Origin: Nonomuraea helvata
GTDB lineage: Bacteria; Actinomycetota; Actinomycetes; Streptosporangiales; Streptosporangiaceae
Direction: 5' to 3'
Length of the DNA stretch: 64,000 bases
Assembly (NCBI RefSeq): GCF_039535785.1
Contig: NZ_BAAAXV010000001.1
Location: 248,001 to 312,000, forward strand
Below the pieces are notes generated by a model. That model was not told the origin of the DNA, made no database searches, and saw only the letters and a program-made list of their open reading frames with translations. A program made the position numbers and the translations under genes. This document shows, in pieces, positions 34,599-44,556 of the stretch (positions are counted from its first letter, which is position 1; every line of letters begins with the position of its first letter).

Positions 34599-35297
34599 TC
34601 ATGGGGCTCGGTGCGCCCGCAGGATCAGTGAGACCCCGTTGAGCGACCGCACCGGAAGGTGGCGCTCGGCGGCCACGATCGCGGTGAGGCAGGCGTTGAC
34701 CCAGGCGGGCGGTGCGACGACGTCGCTGCCGGTCGCCCGCCGCCGGTGCCAGGCCGCGACCGGCCGCAGCAGGACGTTCCAGCTCCACAGCTCGTCGATG
34801 ACGAGCCCGGCCCCCTCGACGCACCGGGCCAGACCTTCGCGGCCGTACCTGCGGAAGTGCTGCGCGACCTCGTCGTGCGCCGACCACAGGCGCATGTCGG
34901 CGGGAACGGTGATCAGCGCCGTGCCTCCAGGGCGCAGGACGCGGAAGATCTCGGCCGCCGCGAGGTGATCCTCCTCGATGTGCTCGAGGATCTCGAACGC
35001 GGTGACCAGATCGAACGTGCCGTCCGGCCAGGGGAGGTCGCGCGCGTCGGCGTGCACGGCGTTGAGCCCGCGGGCGCGCGCGATGTCCACGGCGGTCTCC
35101 GAGATGTCGCCGACCACGGTGTCCCAGCCGTGTTCGACCAGGACCTGGGAGTTTCCACCGCCGGCGGCCCCGATGTCCAGGGCACGTCCCGGCGGGCCCA
35201 GGCGGCGGATCTCGCGAGCGAGAATGTTGCGCTTCTCCCTGAACCACCAGTGACGTTCCTCGATGTCCGCCATGCGGTGGATCTCAGCCGATCTCAC
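34599..35297 (-). CDS. Class I SAM methyltransferase downstream of the aromatic PKS
   Basis: 232 residues: MADIEERHWWFREKRNILA at the N-terminus (a WWF signature common in glycan-cluster methyltransferases), ALDIGAAGGGNSQVL (SAM loop), GDISETAVDIARARG, FEILEHIEEDHLAAAEIF. GTG 35297 has AAGGGAG upstream, 33 bases after the PKS stop, so it is co-transcribed with the PKS; yet by sequence it resembles the glycan-type methyltransferases next door. Could act on either. Confidence 0.83.
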   Translation of the reverse strand: MRSAEIHRMADIEERHWWFREKRNILAREIRRLGPPGRALDIGAAGGGNSQVLVEHGWDTVVGDISETAVDIARARGLNAVHADARDLPWPDGTFDLVTAFEILEHIEEDHLAAAEIFRVLRPGGTALITVPADMRLWSAHDEVAQHFRRYGREGLARCVEGAGLVIDELWSWNVLLRPVAAWHRRRATGSDVVAPPAWVNACLTAIVAAERHLPVRSLNGVSLILRAHRAP

Positions 35298-35330
35298 GGT
35301 GCTCCCTTCCCGGTCCTGTCACCGCTCGCC

Positions 35331-38300
35331 CTAGACGAGCGCCGCCAGCGGTTCGGCCGCCGCCACGTCCGCCTCCTGTCGCGCGCGCACGCTCTCGATC
35401 AGGTACTCGGCCAGCGCGACGACGTTCGGCTTGGCCCAGAGGATCGTCGGCGCCAGCTCGACCCCGTACCGCCGTTGCAGCCGCATGCGCAGCGGCACGG
35501 CCAGGACGGAGTCGACGCCGAGCTCGATGAGCGGCCGCTTCAGGTCCACGTCGGCGGGATCCAGGTTGAGCTCGGCCGCCACCTGGGCGCGCACGTCCTC
35601 GGTGACCAGCTCGCGGGCCTCGTCATCGGGGAGCGCGGCCACGTCGACGGCGATGGCGTCCGCCGCCGCGGCGGCGTCGCCGCCGTCGGGAGCGGTCAGC
35701 TCCCTGAACATCGGCAGCCGCGGCGCGTTCGGCGGGGTCGGCAGCACCCGGAGGATCGCCTGGTACGAGGACCGGAACCGGTCGCCGAACGCCCACGCCC
35801 GGAAGGCCTCGGACGCCGTGACGGCCTCCAGGCCGCGGGAGTTGGCCTCGAGCATCGTGGCCGAGAGGTTCGCGGACAGCCCCAGGCCGCGCCACGAGGT
35901 CCAGCCGAGGCTGATCGTCTCGGTGTGCCCGCCCGCGTTGCGGTGCCGGGCCAGGGCGTCCAGGAACGAGTTGGCCGCCGCGTAGCTCGCCTGCCCGGTG
36001 AGGCGGGCGAACTGTCCGCACGAGGAGAACAGCACGAAGAAGTCGAGCCGGCCGGGCGGGAAGAGCCGGTGCAGCGCGAGTGCGCCGTCGACCTTGGGCG
36101 CGAGCACGTCACGCAGGCCGTCGAGCTCGACCTTGTCGACCATCGCGTCGTTGACCACGCCGGCGGCGTGCACGACACCGGTGATCGGCGGCAGCCCGAG
36201 CGCGCCGGGCGTGAGCACCTCCGCTACCTGGTCGGGGTCGGTGAGGTCGAGCGGTACGACGGCGACCGTGACCCCCTGCGCCTCGAGCGCCAGGATGCTC
36301 GCGATCCGGTGGCGGACGTCGGGGTCGGCGACCGAGCCCCATGCGGCGCGCGGAGGCAGCCCGCTCCTGCTCGCCAGGAGCAGCCTGCGCGCCCCGCGTT
36401 CCGCCAGCCATCGGGCGACCTCCAGGCCGAGGGCGCCGAGGCCGCCGGTGATGAGGACGGTTCCCGACGGGGAGCACCGCAGCGGGCTGCCGTCGGCGCT
36501 GCGCTCGATCGGGCTCAGCCGAGCGGCCTCAGCTCCGTCGCCGGTCAGCGAGATGACGTCCTCGTCACCCGCGGCCCCGCGCATGAGGTCGAGCAGACGG
36601 GAGCCGGTGTCGTCCCGTACATCGGGAATGTCCACGGCCCCGCCCCACAGATCGGGGTGCTCGCCGGCGATGATGCGGGACACGCCCCACAGCGGGCCGT
36701 GCGCGAGCGACCGCTGGTCGCGCGCGTCCCGCACGCCGCGGGTCACGCACCAGAGCCGCTGCGGCGCGGCCCCGCCGTTCCTGCCGATCTCCACGAGGCG
36801 CTGCGCGGTGCGGATCAGCGTCCAGGTCGCGCGTTCGGCCGCCGCTTCCACCTCGCCGGGGCCCGCCGACGCTGCCAGGCCGCCGGACCCCATGGATGCC
36901 TCCACCTCGCCGGGCTCGCCGAGTGGCGGGACGACGACGACGGCGCCGGGCCGGGCGAGGATGCCCCGATCGATCCCGGCCGCCCAGGAGTCGTCCGTGC
37001 CGCCGGGAGACACCACGGCGCAGGGCGTGCCCGCGCTCTCGAGCTGGGCGGCGAGCACGGCGGTCGCGTCGTCGCCGCCGACGAGGACGACCTGCTCGAC
37101 GGGCGTGTTCCCGCCGGATGACACGTTCCGCCACACCACCTCGTGGACGAGGTCCCGCGGCAGTACGGCGGTGCCCAGATGGTCGACGGGAGCGAAGCGC
37201 AGGCCGGTGACCTCGCAGACGATCTCGCCGTCCTCGTCGGCGACGATCACGTCCACGGTGTCCTGGGGTGAGGCGGGTGAGCGCTCGCTGTGCACGATGA
37301 TCCGCGCGGGCGGCTCGCCGCGGAAGGCCACCCTCCCGATCGAGCGTGACATCCACAGCACGTCGGCGTCCCCCGGCGACACGACCGCCGCGCTGATCGT
37401 CAGAGCCCCGTCCAGCACGTGGGCCCAGCTGCTCGCGCGCGTGGCGGGTCCCGGCTCGATGACCATGAGGGCGATCTGTTCCTGGTCGTCGCCGCGCAGC
37501 TCGTCGAGCTCCCACGGGAAGGCGTACCCCTCCACCCCCATCCGCTGGAACATCGTGTCGATCCTGGCGGGCACGCTCAACGGCAGGCGCGCGCGGACGG
37601 CCGCGTGATCGAGCGTGCCGGAGGGCAGGACGCCGCCGGCGTCGACGGTCGCGGTGGTGTGCGTGATCCACTCGTCGCCGTCGTCACCGGCGTCGGCGAG
37701 CCGGGTGGCCAGCGACAGCGACCCGCCCTCCCGTACGATCTGGACCACGCGCGGGGGCTCGACCGCGAGCGCGGTGCGCAGCCCGATGTCGGTGAGCGCG
37801 GGCTGAGCACCGCCGTCCTCGGCCGCCGCGGCCATGAACGTGTTGAGGATCGACGCCGCCGGGGTGACCTCCACGCCGTCGAGCCGGTGGCTCTGCGGGT
37901 AGGGCCGGCTGGACAGGTCGAGGTGGGTCTGCCAGACCTTCCTGGAGGAGGCGCCGCTGACCGTCATCCTGCCGCCGAGCAGCAGATGGCGGTCCGCCTC
38001 GTGCCCCTGTCCGAGCCCCGTGCCCGCCGTGGACTCCGGGAAGATCCAGTACGGGCGGTGCTGCCAGGCAGCGGCCGGCAGGTCGAGCAGCGCGCCGTGG
38101 GCGTGGTGCCGTGACCAGTCGATCTCGGCGCCGTTGCAGTGGAGCTTGGCGAGGTTGGCGAGGATCGTCTCGGTCTCGTCGGTGTTCCTGCGCGACGTGA
38201 CGGCCTGCACCGCGTCGTCCACGTCGAGGTACTGGCAGGTCTCCATGATCGAGTGCGTCACGATGGGGTGCGACGAGATCTCGAGGAACAGCCGGTGGCC

Positions 38301-40754
38301 GTCCAGGACCGCCGCCTGGACCGCCTCCGAGAAGCGGACCGGGTTGCGCAGGTTCGCGGCCCAGTAGGCGCTGTCGCGCGCGGCCGTCGATCGCGGGTCG
38401 GCCATGGCCGTGCTGTAGAGGCGGACGCGCGGCGGTGCGGGCGTGAGGTCCGCCGCCGCGGCTTCGACCTCGGCCACGACGCGGTCCACGTGCCTGCTGT
38501 GGAACGCGATCTCCGTGTCGACCCGCCTCAGCTCCACGCCGTCCTCGGCCCAGCGCGTGACCAGGCGGTCCACGGCGGCCCTGTCGCCGGAGATCACCGT
38601 CGACTGCGGGGCGGCGGCGATGGCCGCCTCGAGACCGTCCTCCCCGGCCAGGCGCCGGCTGACCTCGTCGAAGGACAGCCCGGCCATCACCATGGCGCCC
38701 TGTCCTTCCAGACGCTGCAGCGCGGCCGCCCGCCGGCAGGCGAAGCGGGCTGCCTCCCGCAGGTCGAGCGCGCCCGCGGCCACCGCGGCGGCGATCTCTC
38801 CGACGGAGTGCCCGACGATCGCGTCGGGCTCGACGCCGTACCCGCGCCAGACCTCGGCCAGACCGACCTGGATCGCGAACGTCAGCGCCTGGACGTGCGC
38901 CGCCGTCCACGGCCCGCCGCCCTCGATCGCCTCGCGGGGTGTCCAGCCCAGCTCGGCGCGGAAGATGTCCGCCAGGGAGTCGATCGCCGCCGCGAACCCC
39001 GGGTGGGTGGCGAGCAGCCGCCTGCCCATGCCGGGCCACTGGGCGCCGTGTCCGGAGAACACCCAGACGAGCGAGTTCGCACGGCCGGAGGGGACGCGGT
39101 CGGACACCACGCCGGGCGAGGTCCCCTCGTCGGCGAAGGCACGCAGGCGCTCGGTCAGCTGCGTGGCGGAGCCGGCGATCACCACCGCGCGCTGCGCCAT
39201 GTGGGAGCGGCGCCGGGACAGCGTGTGCCCGACCGACGCCGGTGCCGTGCCCGGGTGAACGGTCAGCCAGTCCGCGACGGAGCCCGCCAGCGCGCGCAGC
39301 CCTGACTCCGACATGGCCGACAGGGGAAAGACCGCCGCCTCACGCGCCGCGCCCGCTGACACGAGCTGCCCGTGCCCATTCACACCCACCGAAGCCGTAC
39401 GCCCATCCGCTCCTACGGGTGCCGTGAGGTCGTGTGCACTCGCGGGTGGGGCGGGCGCGTCGCCTTCCTCCAGTACGAGGTGGGCGATCGTGCCGCCCAC
39501 GCCGTAGCTCGAGACCCCGGCGATCCTGGCCCGCTCGCTCCTGGGCCACGACGTGGGCGTGCCGACCAGGTGCAGCCCGGTGTCGGCGAGGGCCGGATTG
39601 GGCTCGTCGTGGAGGCTCGGCGGCAGCTGCTCGTGCTCGAGGGCGAGGACCGTCTTTATGACCCCGGCGATCCCCGACCCGCCCTCGACGTGGCCGATGT
39701 TCGGTTTGGCCGACCCGATCAGGCAGGGACGCCCGTGCGCTCTCCCCGCGCCGAGCACCCTGGCGAGGGCCTTGATCTCCATGCCGTCGCCGGCCGGGGT
39801 GCCCGTCCCGTGCGCCTCCACGTAGTCGACGTCCTGCGGCGCCACCCCGATGCGGGCGTAGATCTCGCGGAGCATGTGCTCCTGCGCCTCGGCGCTGGGC
39901 GCCATCATGCCGTCGGAGCGCCCGTCCTGGAAGACGCCGCTGCCGAGGATGACCGCCCGTACGGGGTCGCCGTCGCGGCGCGCGTCGGACAGCCGCTTGA
40001 CGACGACCACTCCCGCGCCCTCGCCCCGGCCGTAGCCGTCGGCGCCACTGTCGAACGCCTTGCTGCGGCCGTCGGGCGACATCGCGCCCGCGCCTTCGAG
40101 GGCGACGTTGAGCGCGGGAGTGGCGATGATGTTGACGCCGCCGACGATCGCGAGCGAGGTCTCCCCCGATCTCAGCGCCTGGCCGGCGACGTGGAGCGCG
40201 GTCAGGGAGCCCGCGCAGGCCGTGTCGACGGCCATGCTCGGCCCGCGCAGGCCGAGGAAGTACGAGACCCGGTTCGCGATGCCGTAGAACGTGGTGCCGT
40301 TCACCGCGTACGCGCCGGTGCGCGGGATGTCCTCCAGCAGGCGCCGGCCGTAGTCGTTGGAGTTGGCGGCGACGTACACGCTCGCGTCGGTGCCGTTCAG
40401 CGACAGCGGCGCGACGCCGGCGTTCGCCAGGGCCTCCCAGGAGAGCTCGAGCATGAAGCGCTGCTGCGGGTCGAGGAAGTCGGCCTCTTTGGGCGAGATC
40501 CCGAAGAAGTCGGCGTCGAACCCTTCGATGTCATCGAGGAACGAGCCACGGCGGGTCGTCTCCCGGATGATCACTGTGGCCTGGGGGCTGCTCGCCGCGT
40601 ACGGCTTCCAGCGTTTCTCCGGCATATCACCGACCGCGCTCTTTCCTGCGACGAGAAATTCCCAGAGCCGCTCGGGAGAGTTGAGGTCCGGCGCGAACCT
40701 GCAACTCATTCCGATAATGGCAATGGGCTCGCCGGACGCTGCGTGCTCACTCAA
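35331..40754 (-). CDS. Iterative type I aromatic PKS (NcsB/AziB/MdpB type)
   Basis: 1807 residues, order KS-AT-DH-KR-ACP. KS with Cys180 (VDTACAGSL) and EAHGTGT; AT near 550-870 with [11 protein letters not shown] and the malonyl-type FHSRHV; DH/thioester-hydrolase-like domain near 900-1180 with [12 protein letters not shown] near 1410-1610 with [18 protein letters not shown] near 1720-1790 with LGVDSVLAV. Single modules of this layout make 6-methylsalicylate (MdpB, ChlB1) or naphthoates (NcsB, AziB); the domains alone do not say which. Start is TTG 40754: GAGGAG lies seven bases upstream. This is the source of the enediyne's aromatic arm. Divergent from the ligase gene. Confidence 0.93.
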   Translation of the reverse strand: MSEHAASGEPIAIIGMSCRFAPDLNSPERLWEFLVAGKSAVGDMPEKRWKPYAASSPQATVIIRETTRRGSFLDDIEGFDADFFGISPKEADFLDPQQRFMLELSWEALANAGVAPLSLNGTDASVYVAANSNDYGRRLLEDIPRTGAYAVNGTTFYGIANRVSYFLGLRGPSMAVDTACAGSLTALHVAGQALRSGETSLAIVGGVNIIATPALNVALEGAGAMSPDGRSKAFDSGADGYGRGEGAGVVVVKRLSDARRDGDPVRAVILGSGVFQDGRSDGMMAPSAEAQEHMLREIYARIGVAPQDVDYVEAHGTGTPAGDGMEIKALARVLGAGRAHGRPCLIGSAKPNIGHVEGGSGIAGVIKTVLALEHEQLPPSLHDEPNPALADTGLHLVGTPTSWPRSERARIAGVSSYGVGGTIAHLVLEEGDAPAPPASAHDLTAPVGADGRTASVGVNGHGQLVSAGAAREAAVFPLSAMSESGLRALAGSVADWLTVHPGTAPASVGHTLSRRRSHMAQRAVVIAGSATQLTERLRAFADEGTSPGVVSDRVPSGRANSLVWVFSGHGAQWPGMGRRLLATHPGFAAAIDSLADIFRAELGWTPREAIEGGGPWTAAHVQALTFAIQVGLAEVWRGYGVEPDAIVGHSVGEIAAAVAAGALDLREAARFACRRAAALQRLEGQGAMVMAGLSFDEVSRRLAGEDGLEAAIAAAPQSTVISGDRAAVDRLVTRWAEDGVELRRVDTEIAFHSRHVDRVVAEVEAAAADLTPAPPRVRLYSTAMADPRSTAARDSAYWAANLRNPVRFSEAVQAAVLDGHRLFLEISSHPIVTHSIMETCQYLDVDDAVQAVTSRRNTDETETILANLAKLHCNGAEIDWSRHHAHGALLDLPAAAWQHRPYWIFPESTAGTGLGQGHEADRHLLLGGRMTVSGASSRKVWQTHLDLSSRPYPQSHRLDGVEVTPAASILNTFMAAAAEDGGAQPALTDIGLRTALAVEPPRVVQIVREGGSLSLATRLADAGDDGDEWITHTTATVDAGGVLPSGTLDHAAVRARLPLSVPARIDTMFQRMGVEGYAFPWELDELRGDDQEQIALMVIEPGPATRASSWAHVLDGALTISAAVVSPGDADVLWMSRSIGRVAFRGEPPARIIVHSERSPASPQDTVDVIVADEDGEIVCEVTGLRFAPVDHLGTAVLPRDLVHEVVWRNVSSGGNTPVEQVVLVGGDDATAVLAAQLESAGTPCAVVSPGGTDDSWAAGIDRGILARPGAVVVVPPLGEPGEVEASMGSGGLAASAGPGEVEAAAERATWTLIRTAQRLVEIGRNGGAAPQRLWCVTRGVRDARDQRSLAHGPLWGVSRIIAGEHPDLWGGAVDIPDVRDDTGSRLLDLMRGAAGDEDVISLTGDGAEAARLSPIERSADGSPLRCSPSGTVLITGGLGALGLEVARWLAERGARRLLLASRSGLPPRAAWGSVADPDVRHRIASILALEAQGVTVAVVPLDLTDPDQVAEVLTPGALGLPPITGVVHAAGVVNDAMVDKVELDGLRDVLAPKVDGALALHRLFPPGRLDFFVLFSSCGQFARLTGQASYAAANSFLDALARHRNAGGHTETISLGWTSWRGLGLSANLSATMLEANSRGLEAVTASEAFRAWAFGDRFRSSYQAILRVLPTPPNAPRLPMFRELTAPDGGDAAAAADAIAVDVAALPDDEARELVTEDVRAQVAAELNLDPADVDLKRPLIELGVDSVLAVPLRMRLQRRYGVELAPTILWAKPNVVALAEYLIESVRARQEADVAAAEPLAALV

Positions 40755-40953
40755 GTGATCTCTCCTCTGCAACGGATACCGTGGAAAATCAGGGGGGAGC
40801 CGACAATCCTGGTGAGGCTATTTTCGGCGGGGCGATTCCCCGGGACATCTCCAGTCGTGCCGCTCGGGCCACGCAATAACCGAGATGCCGGATTCAGCCG
40901 GCGCTTCTTATGCTCCGGGCGGAGAAGTGCGAGCCGTTGTTCCGGGGAGTGTC

Positions 40954-42627
40954 ATGTCGGTTGCAGCAGCAGTACACCCGACCAGATCGGGCATGGTTCC
41001 GTGGCCGGAGGAGGCGGTGGCCCGCTACACGGCCAGGTCGTACTGGGAGGGGCTGTCGCTGGGCACACACCTGGCGCGGTCCGCACGGGACGATCCGGAC
41101 GCCACATGCCTCGTCGACGGCCCGACCCGGATGACCTATCGGGAGCTCATGGCCAGGGCCGACGGCGCCGCCGCCCGGATGGGCGCGCTCGGGGTGCGTC
41201 CCGACGACCGGGTCGCGATACAGCTGCCCAACCGCTGGGAGTTCGTCGTCATGACCGTGGCCTGCCTGCGGCTCGGCGCGGTGCCGGTCTGGCTGCTGCC
41301 CCAGCACCGCCGGAGCGAGGTCCTCGGCGTGGTGGCGCATGCGGAGGCCAGGGCGCTCGTCGTGCCCGGCACGTTCAAGGGGTTCGACCACCGGGCGATG
41401 GCGCTGGAGATCGCGGCCGCCGTCCCCAGCTGCGACCACGTCATCGTGGTCGGCGCCGAGGCCGGGCCCGGCGCGATCGGCTTCGGACCGTTGTGCGAGC
41501 CCGCGGAGGATCCGGAGGCGACCGCGAGGGATCTCGACGCGGCCGCGCCGGGCGGGGACGCCGTCGCGACGCTGCTGCTCTCCGGTGGGAGCACGGGCGT
41601 TCCCAAGCTCATCCCGCGCACCCACAACGACCTCACGTACATGATCAAACGCGCCGCCGAGATCTGCGCGTTCGGGCTGGACACGACGTATCTGGCCGTG
41701 CTGCCGCTCGGCCACGGGTTCGTCAACACCGGCCCCGGCGTGCTCGGCGCGCTCCTGGCCGGCGGCAGGGTGGTGATCGCCCGGTCCCCCGCCCCCGAGC
41801 AGGCGCTGCCGCTGATCGAGCGGGAGCGGGTCACCGCCACGTCCGTGGTGCCGGCCATCGTGCAGCGCTGGCTCGAGCACCGCGCCGCGGACCCGGGCGC
41901 GGTCCTGAGTTCCCTGCGCCTGCTCCAGGTCGGCGCCTCCAGACTGGCGGACGGCGTCGCCGAGGAGATCGGCCCGAAGCTGGGCTGCACGCTACAGCAG
42001 GTGTTCGGGATGGGCGAGGGCCTGCTGTGCCTGACGCGTCCCGACGATCCGTACGACGTCATCACCAGGACGCAGGGACGCCCGATCTCCGCCGACGACG
42101 AGATCCGCGTCGTGGACGAGGAGGGGCGGCCGGTACCGGCCGGAGAGCCGGGGATGCTGCTGGCCCGCGGCCCCTACACGATCAGGGGCTACTACCGCTC
42201 GCCCGAGATCGACCGCCGCTCGTTCGTCGGGGACGGCTGGTACCGCACCGGCGACATCGTGCGCCGCACCGCCGACGGCAACCTGGTGGTGACAGGGCGG
42301 GACAAGGACGTCATCAACCGGGGCGGCGAGAAGATCAACGCCGAGGAGGTCGAGAACTTCGCCCATCGGGTGCCCGGCGTCCGGCAGGCCGCCGCGGTGG
42401 CGATGCCCGACCGGGAGCTCGGCGAGACCGTCTGCCTCTACGTCGTCCCGGTCCCCGGCGAGCGCGTGACCCTGGAGGAGGTCCGTGCGGTGCTGATGGA
42501 CGCGGGCGTGGCCCGGTTCAAGTTCCCCGAGAGGGTGGTCGTCGTCGACTCCCTGCCGGTGACCAACATCGGCAAGCTCGACAAGGCGGCGCTGCGGGAG
42601 GACGTCAAGCGGCGGCTGCTCGCCTGA
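40954..42627 (+). CDS. Aryl-acid AMP ligase (NcsB2/DhbE-like)
   Basis: 557-residue ANL-superfamily enzyme activating an aromatic acid with ATP. Motifs: LLLSGGSTGVPKLIPRTHND (P-loop-like), QQVFGMGEGLL, GWYRTGDIVRR, and the lysine near the end in TNIGKLDKAALRE. Closest in style to 2,3-dihydroxybenzoate-AMP ligases and NcsB2. It would activate the product of the aromatic PKS for transfer to the enediyne core. ATG 40954 has GGGGAG five bases upstream. Divergent from the PKS across 199 bp, which holds both promoters. A 24-bp perfect hairpin follows. Confidence 0.9.
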   Translation: MSVAAAVHPTRSGMVPWPEEAVARYTARSYWEGLSLGTHLARSARDDPDATCLVDGPTRMTYRELMARADGAAARMGALGVRPDDRVAIQLPNRWEFVVMTVACLRLGAVPVWLLPQHRRSEVLGVVAHAEARALVVPGTFKGFDHRAMALEIAAAVPSCDHVIVVGAEAGPGAIGFGPLCEPAEDPEATARDLDAAAPGGDAVATLLLSGGSTGVPKLIPRTHNDLTYMIKRAAEICAFGLDTTYLAVLPLGHGFVNTGPGVLGALLAGGRVVIARSPAPEQALPLIERERVTATSVVPAIVQRWLEHRAADPGAVLSSLRLLQVGASRLADGVAEEIGPKLGCTLQQVFGMGEGLLCLTRPDDPYDVITRTQGRPISADDEIRVVDEEGRPVPAGEPGMLLARGPYTIRGYYRSPEIDRRSFVGDGWYRTGDIVRRTADGNLVVTGRDKDVINRGGEKINAEEVENFAHRVPGVRQAAAVAMPDRELGETVCLYVVPVPGERVTLEEVRAVLMDAGVARFKFPERVVVVDSLPVTNIGKLDKAALREDVKRRLLA

Positions 42628-42634
42628 CCGGGAT

Positions 42635-42685
42635 GGAATGACCGGCACCCGCCGACCGTCGCGGTCGGCGGGTGCCGGTCATTCC
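42635..42685. terminator. 24-bp perfect hairpin, bidirectional terminator
   Basis: 42635-42658 pairs perfectly with 42662-42685 around a TCG loop, eight bases after the ligase stop and twelve before the convergent isomerase-like stop. It cleanly separates the enediyne and TOMM transcripts. Confidence 0.9.
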
Positions 42686-42696
42686 CCTGCGGTCCG

Positions 42697-43500
42697 TCAG
42701 GCCGGGACCCGCGCGAACTGACCGGGGCGGCGGCCCGGTCCGGCGGGGCCGCGGTAGGCCTGGGCGATGTCCAGCCAGGCGTCGGCGTCGGCTCCCACCG
42801 CGATGACGTCGCAGTCGGCGCGGTGCCGGCGCCGGGTCACCAACAGGCAGAAGTCGAGCGCCGAGCCGGTGATCCGCTGGTCGGCGCTCTCGGGGCCGTA
42901 GGCCCACAGCTCGCCCGACGGCGCGGTCAGCTCGTACCTGAACTGCACGTCCGGCACGGTCAGCCCGCGCGCCTGGTAGCCGAAGTCCCAGGTCAGCACC
43001 GCGAACAGCACGAGGTACCTGAGGCGGTCGGTGGGCACGCGCGGGATCTCGAGCGCGTCGAGGATGTCCTGGCCGTGGGCGAACGTCTCCATGATGCCGG
43101 CCGAGGACAGGATCTCGGGCGGGAGCGGCCGCACCAGCCAGGGGACCACCTGCCCCTCCGGCACCGCGGCCAGGGCGCGGATCCCGTCCGCGCGCTCCTG
43201 CCGCCAGCGTGCGAGCAGCTCCTCGGGCGGCAGCACGATGTACTCCTGCACGGCGGCGTTGACGGCCTCGTTGAAACCGCCCTTGATGGACGCCGTCATC
43301 GCACGGAACGCGTCGGGGTCGGACGCCGCCAGCCCCGCGATCCGGAACATGAAGGACAGGTGCCCCACCTGGTGCGCGACCGTCCAGCCGGGGGCGGGCG
43401 TCGGCTCCGCCCATTGCGGGGCGGCCAGGCCGGCCAGGATCCGGTCCAGCTCCGCGCTCTCCTCGGTGAGGTCATGGATCACTTTCGGCAGTTCGCTCAT
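42697..43500 (-). CDS. DinB/mycothiol-dependent maleylpyruvate isomerase-like protein (TIGR03084 type)
   Basis: 267 residues with an N-terminal four-helix DinB-like domain: PTPAPGWTVAHQVGHLSFM and METFAHGQDILDAL supply the metal-binding His residues. Homologues use mycothiol in isomerisation or conjugation. Last gene of the minus-strand run that begins with the TOMM precursor; 18 bases after the previous stop. Might detoxify a reactive product; unproven. Confidence 0.85.
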   Translation of the reverse strand: MSELPKVIHDLTEESAELDRILAGLAAPQWAEPTPAPGWTVAHQVGHLSFMFRIAGLAASDPDAFRAMTASIKGGFNEAVNAAVQEYIVLPPEELLARWRQERADGIRALAAVPEGQVVPWLVRPLPPEILSSAGIMETFAHGQDILDALEIPRVPTDRLRYLVLFAVLTWDFGYQARGLTVPDVQFRYELTAPSGELWAYGPESADQRITGSALDFCLLVTRRRHRADCDVIAVGADADAWLDIAQAYRGPAGPGRRPGQFARVPA

Positions 43501-43518
43501 GTGTCGGTCCTCTCTGGT

Positions 43519-44556
43519 TTACCTGAGTGCTCGCCGTACTGCCGTGCTCGCCCAGTGCCGGGCGGCCGTGAAGCTCGCCCACGCGGTGAGCTCGACGAGC
43601 CTGCGGTCGTCCGCCGCGTCCCGGCGGAAGTCGTCGATCACCGTGGCGTCCACCTGGTACGCGGCGATCGCCGTCAGCAGCGCCAGCCGGCCGGCGGCGC
43701 GCTCGCCGGGCCGCAGCCGCGCGGCGGACTCGTCCGCCCAGCCGCGGCCGAGTCCCGGTGGCCATCCCGCGCGTGCCGTGAGCTCGGTGCGCACCAGCTC
43801 GCGCACGTCATCGGGCACCGCCGCCGGCCCCGCCTGCTCCAGGACCGCGGCGGCCCCGGCGAACGCCTGCCGCACGGCGGCGTTCCCCGAGGCCCAGCCC
43901 AGGTCGTCCGGGAGCGCGGCGGGGGCGAGCAGGCGGGCCGACGCCCCCGGTGCACGGCCTCCCCGTACGAGCGGCCGCGTGAGCAGGCCGATCAACCGGC
44001 GCGGCACGGACCGCCCGGCCGGGAACAGACCTCCCGGCAGGAACACGTTGACCATGCGGTTCAGATAGTGGAAGGTCACGGCCGTGCCCCAGAGCTCCGG
44101 CGCCTGCCCGGCCGGTACCGGCACGTCATCGAGGCCGCCCGCGGCCCACACCACGGCGCGGCGGACCTCTGCGTCGGCGATCTCCCCGGTCCTGCCGGCG
44201 GCCACGGCGGCGGCGTCGGGCCCGGTCATGAGCCCGTACGCCATCGTGCCGTGCACGTCGAGGCAGTACGGGCACGCGTTCCGCCTCGACACCGCGGCCG
44301 CCACCGCCTCCTTGACCGTGCGGCTCACGGCACCCGAGGCCACCAGCGACTCGCGCAACATCGCCCAGGCCGCCGCCAGCACGTCGGGCGCGGGCGAGTG
44401 CAGCGCGATCGGCGGCGCGAGCATCCCGAAGTCGCGCTCGACCTGGGCGTAGACGTCCGCGACCAGCCCGCGTGCGGCGCCGGGCGGGACCGGGGCGACG
44501 TGGCGCACCCGCTCCAGCGCCCCGCGCCGGACGACCCGCCCGAGCAGGGCCGTCAT
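43519..44556 (-). CDS. Carboxymuconolactone decarboxylase/AhpD-like protein
   Basis: 345 residues. An AhpD-type core near 95-110 (SRRNACPYCLDVHGTMAYG, CXXC plus His) sits in a longer protein than usual, with a second, weaker helical repeat afterwards (AAYQVDATVIDDFRRD). Such proteins act as peroxidases or redox partners. Start overlaps the GMC oxidoreductase stop (ATGA). Confidence 0.85.
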   Translation of the reverse strand: MTALLGRVVRRGALERVRHVAPVPPGAARGLVADVYAQVERDFGMLAPPIALHSPAPDVLAAAWAMLRESLVASGAVSRTVKEAVAAAVSRRNACPYCLDVHGTMAYGLMTGPDAAAVAAGRTGEIADAEVRRAVVWAAGGLDDVPVPAGQAPELWGTAVTFHYLNRMVNVFLPGGLFPAGRSVPRRLIGLLTRPLVRGGRAPGASARLLAPAALPDDLGWASGNAAVRQAFAGAAAVLEQAGPAAVPDDVRELVRTELTARAGWPPGLGRGWADESAARLRPGERAAGRLALLTAIAAYQVDATVIDDFRRDAADDRRLVELTAWASFTAARHWASTAVRRALR

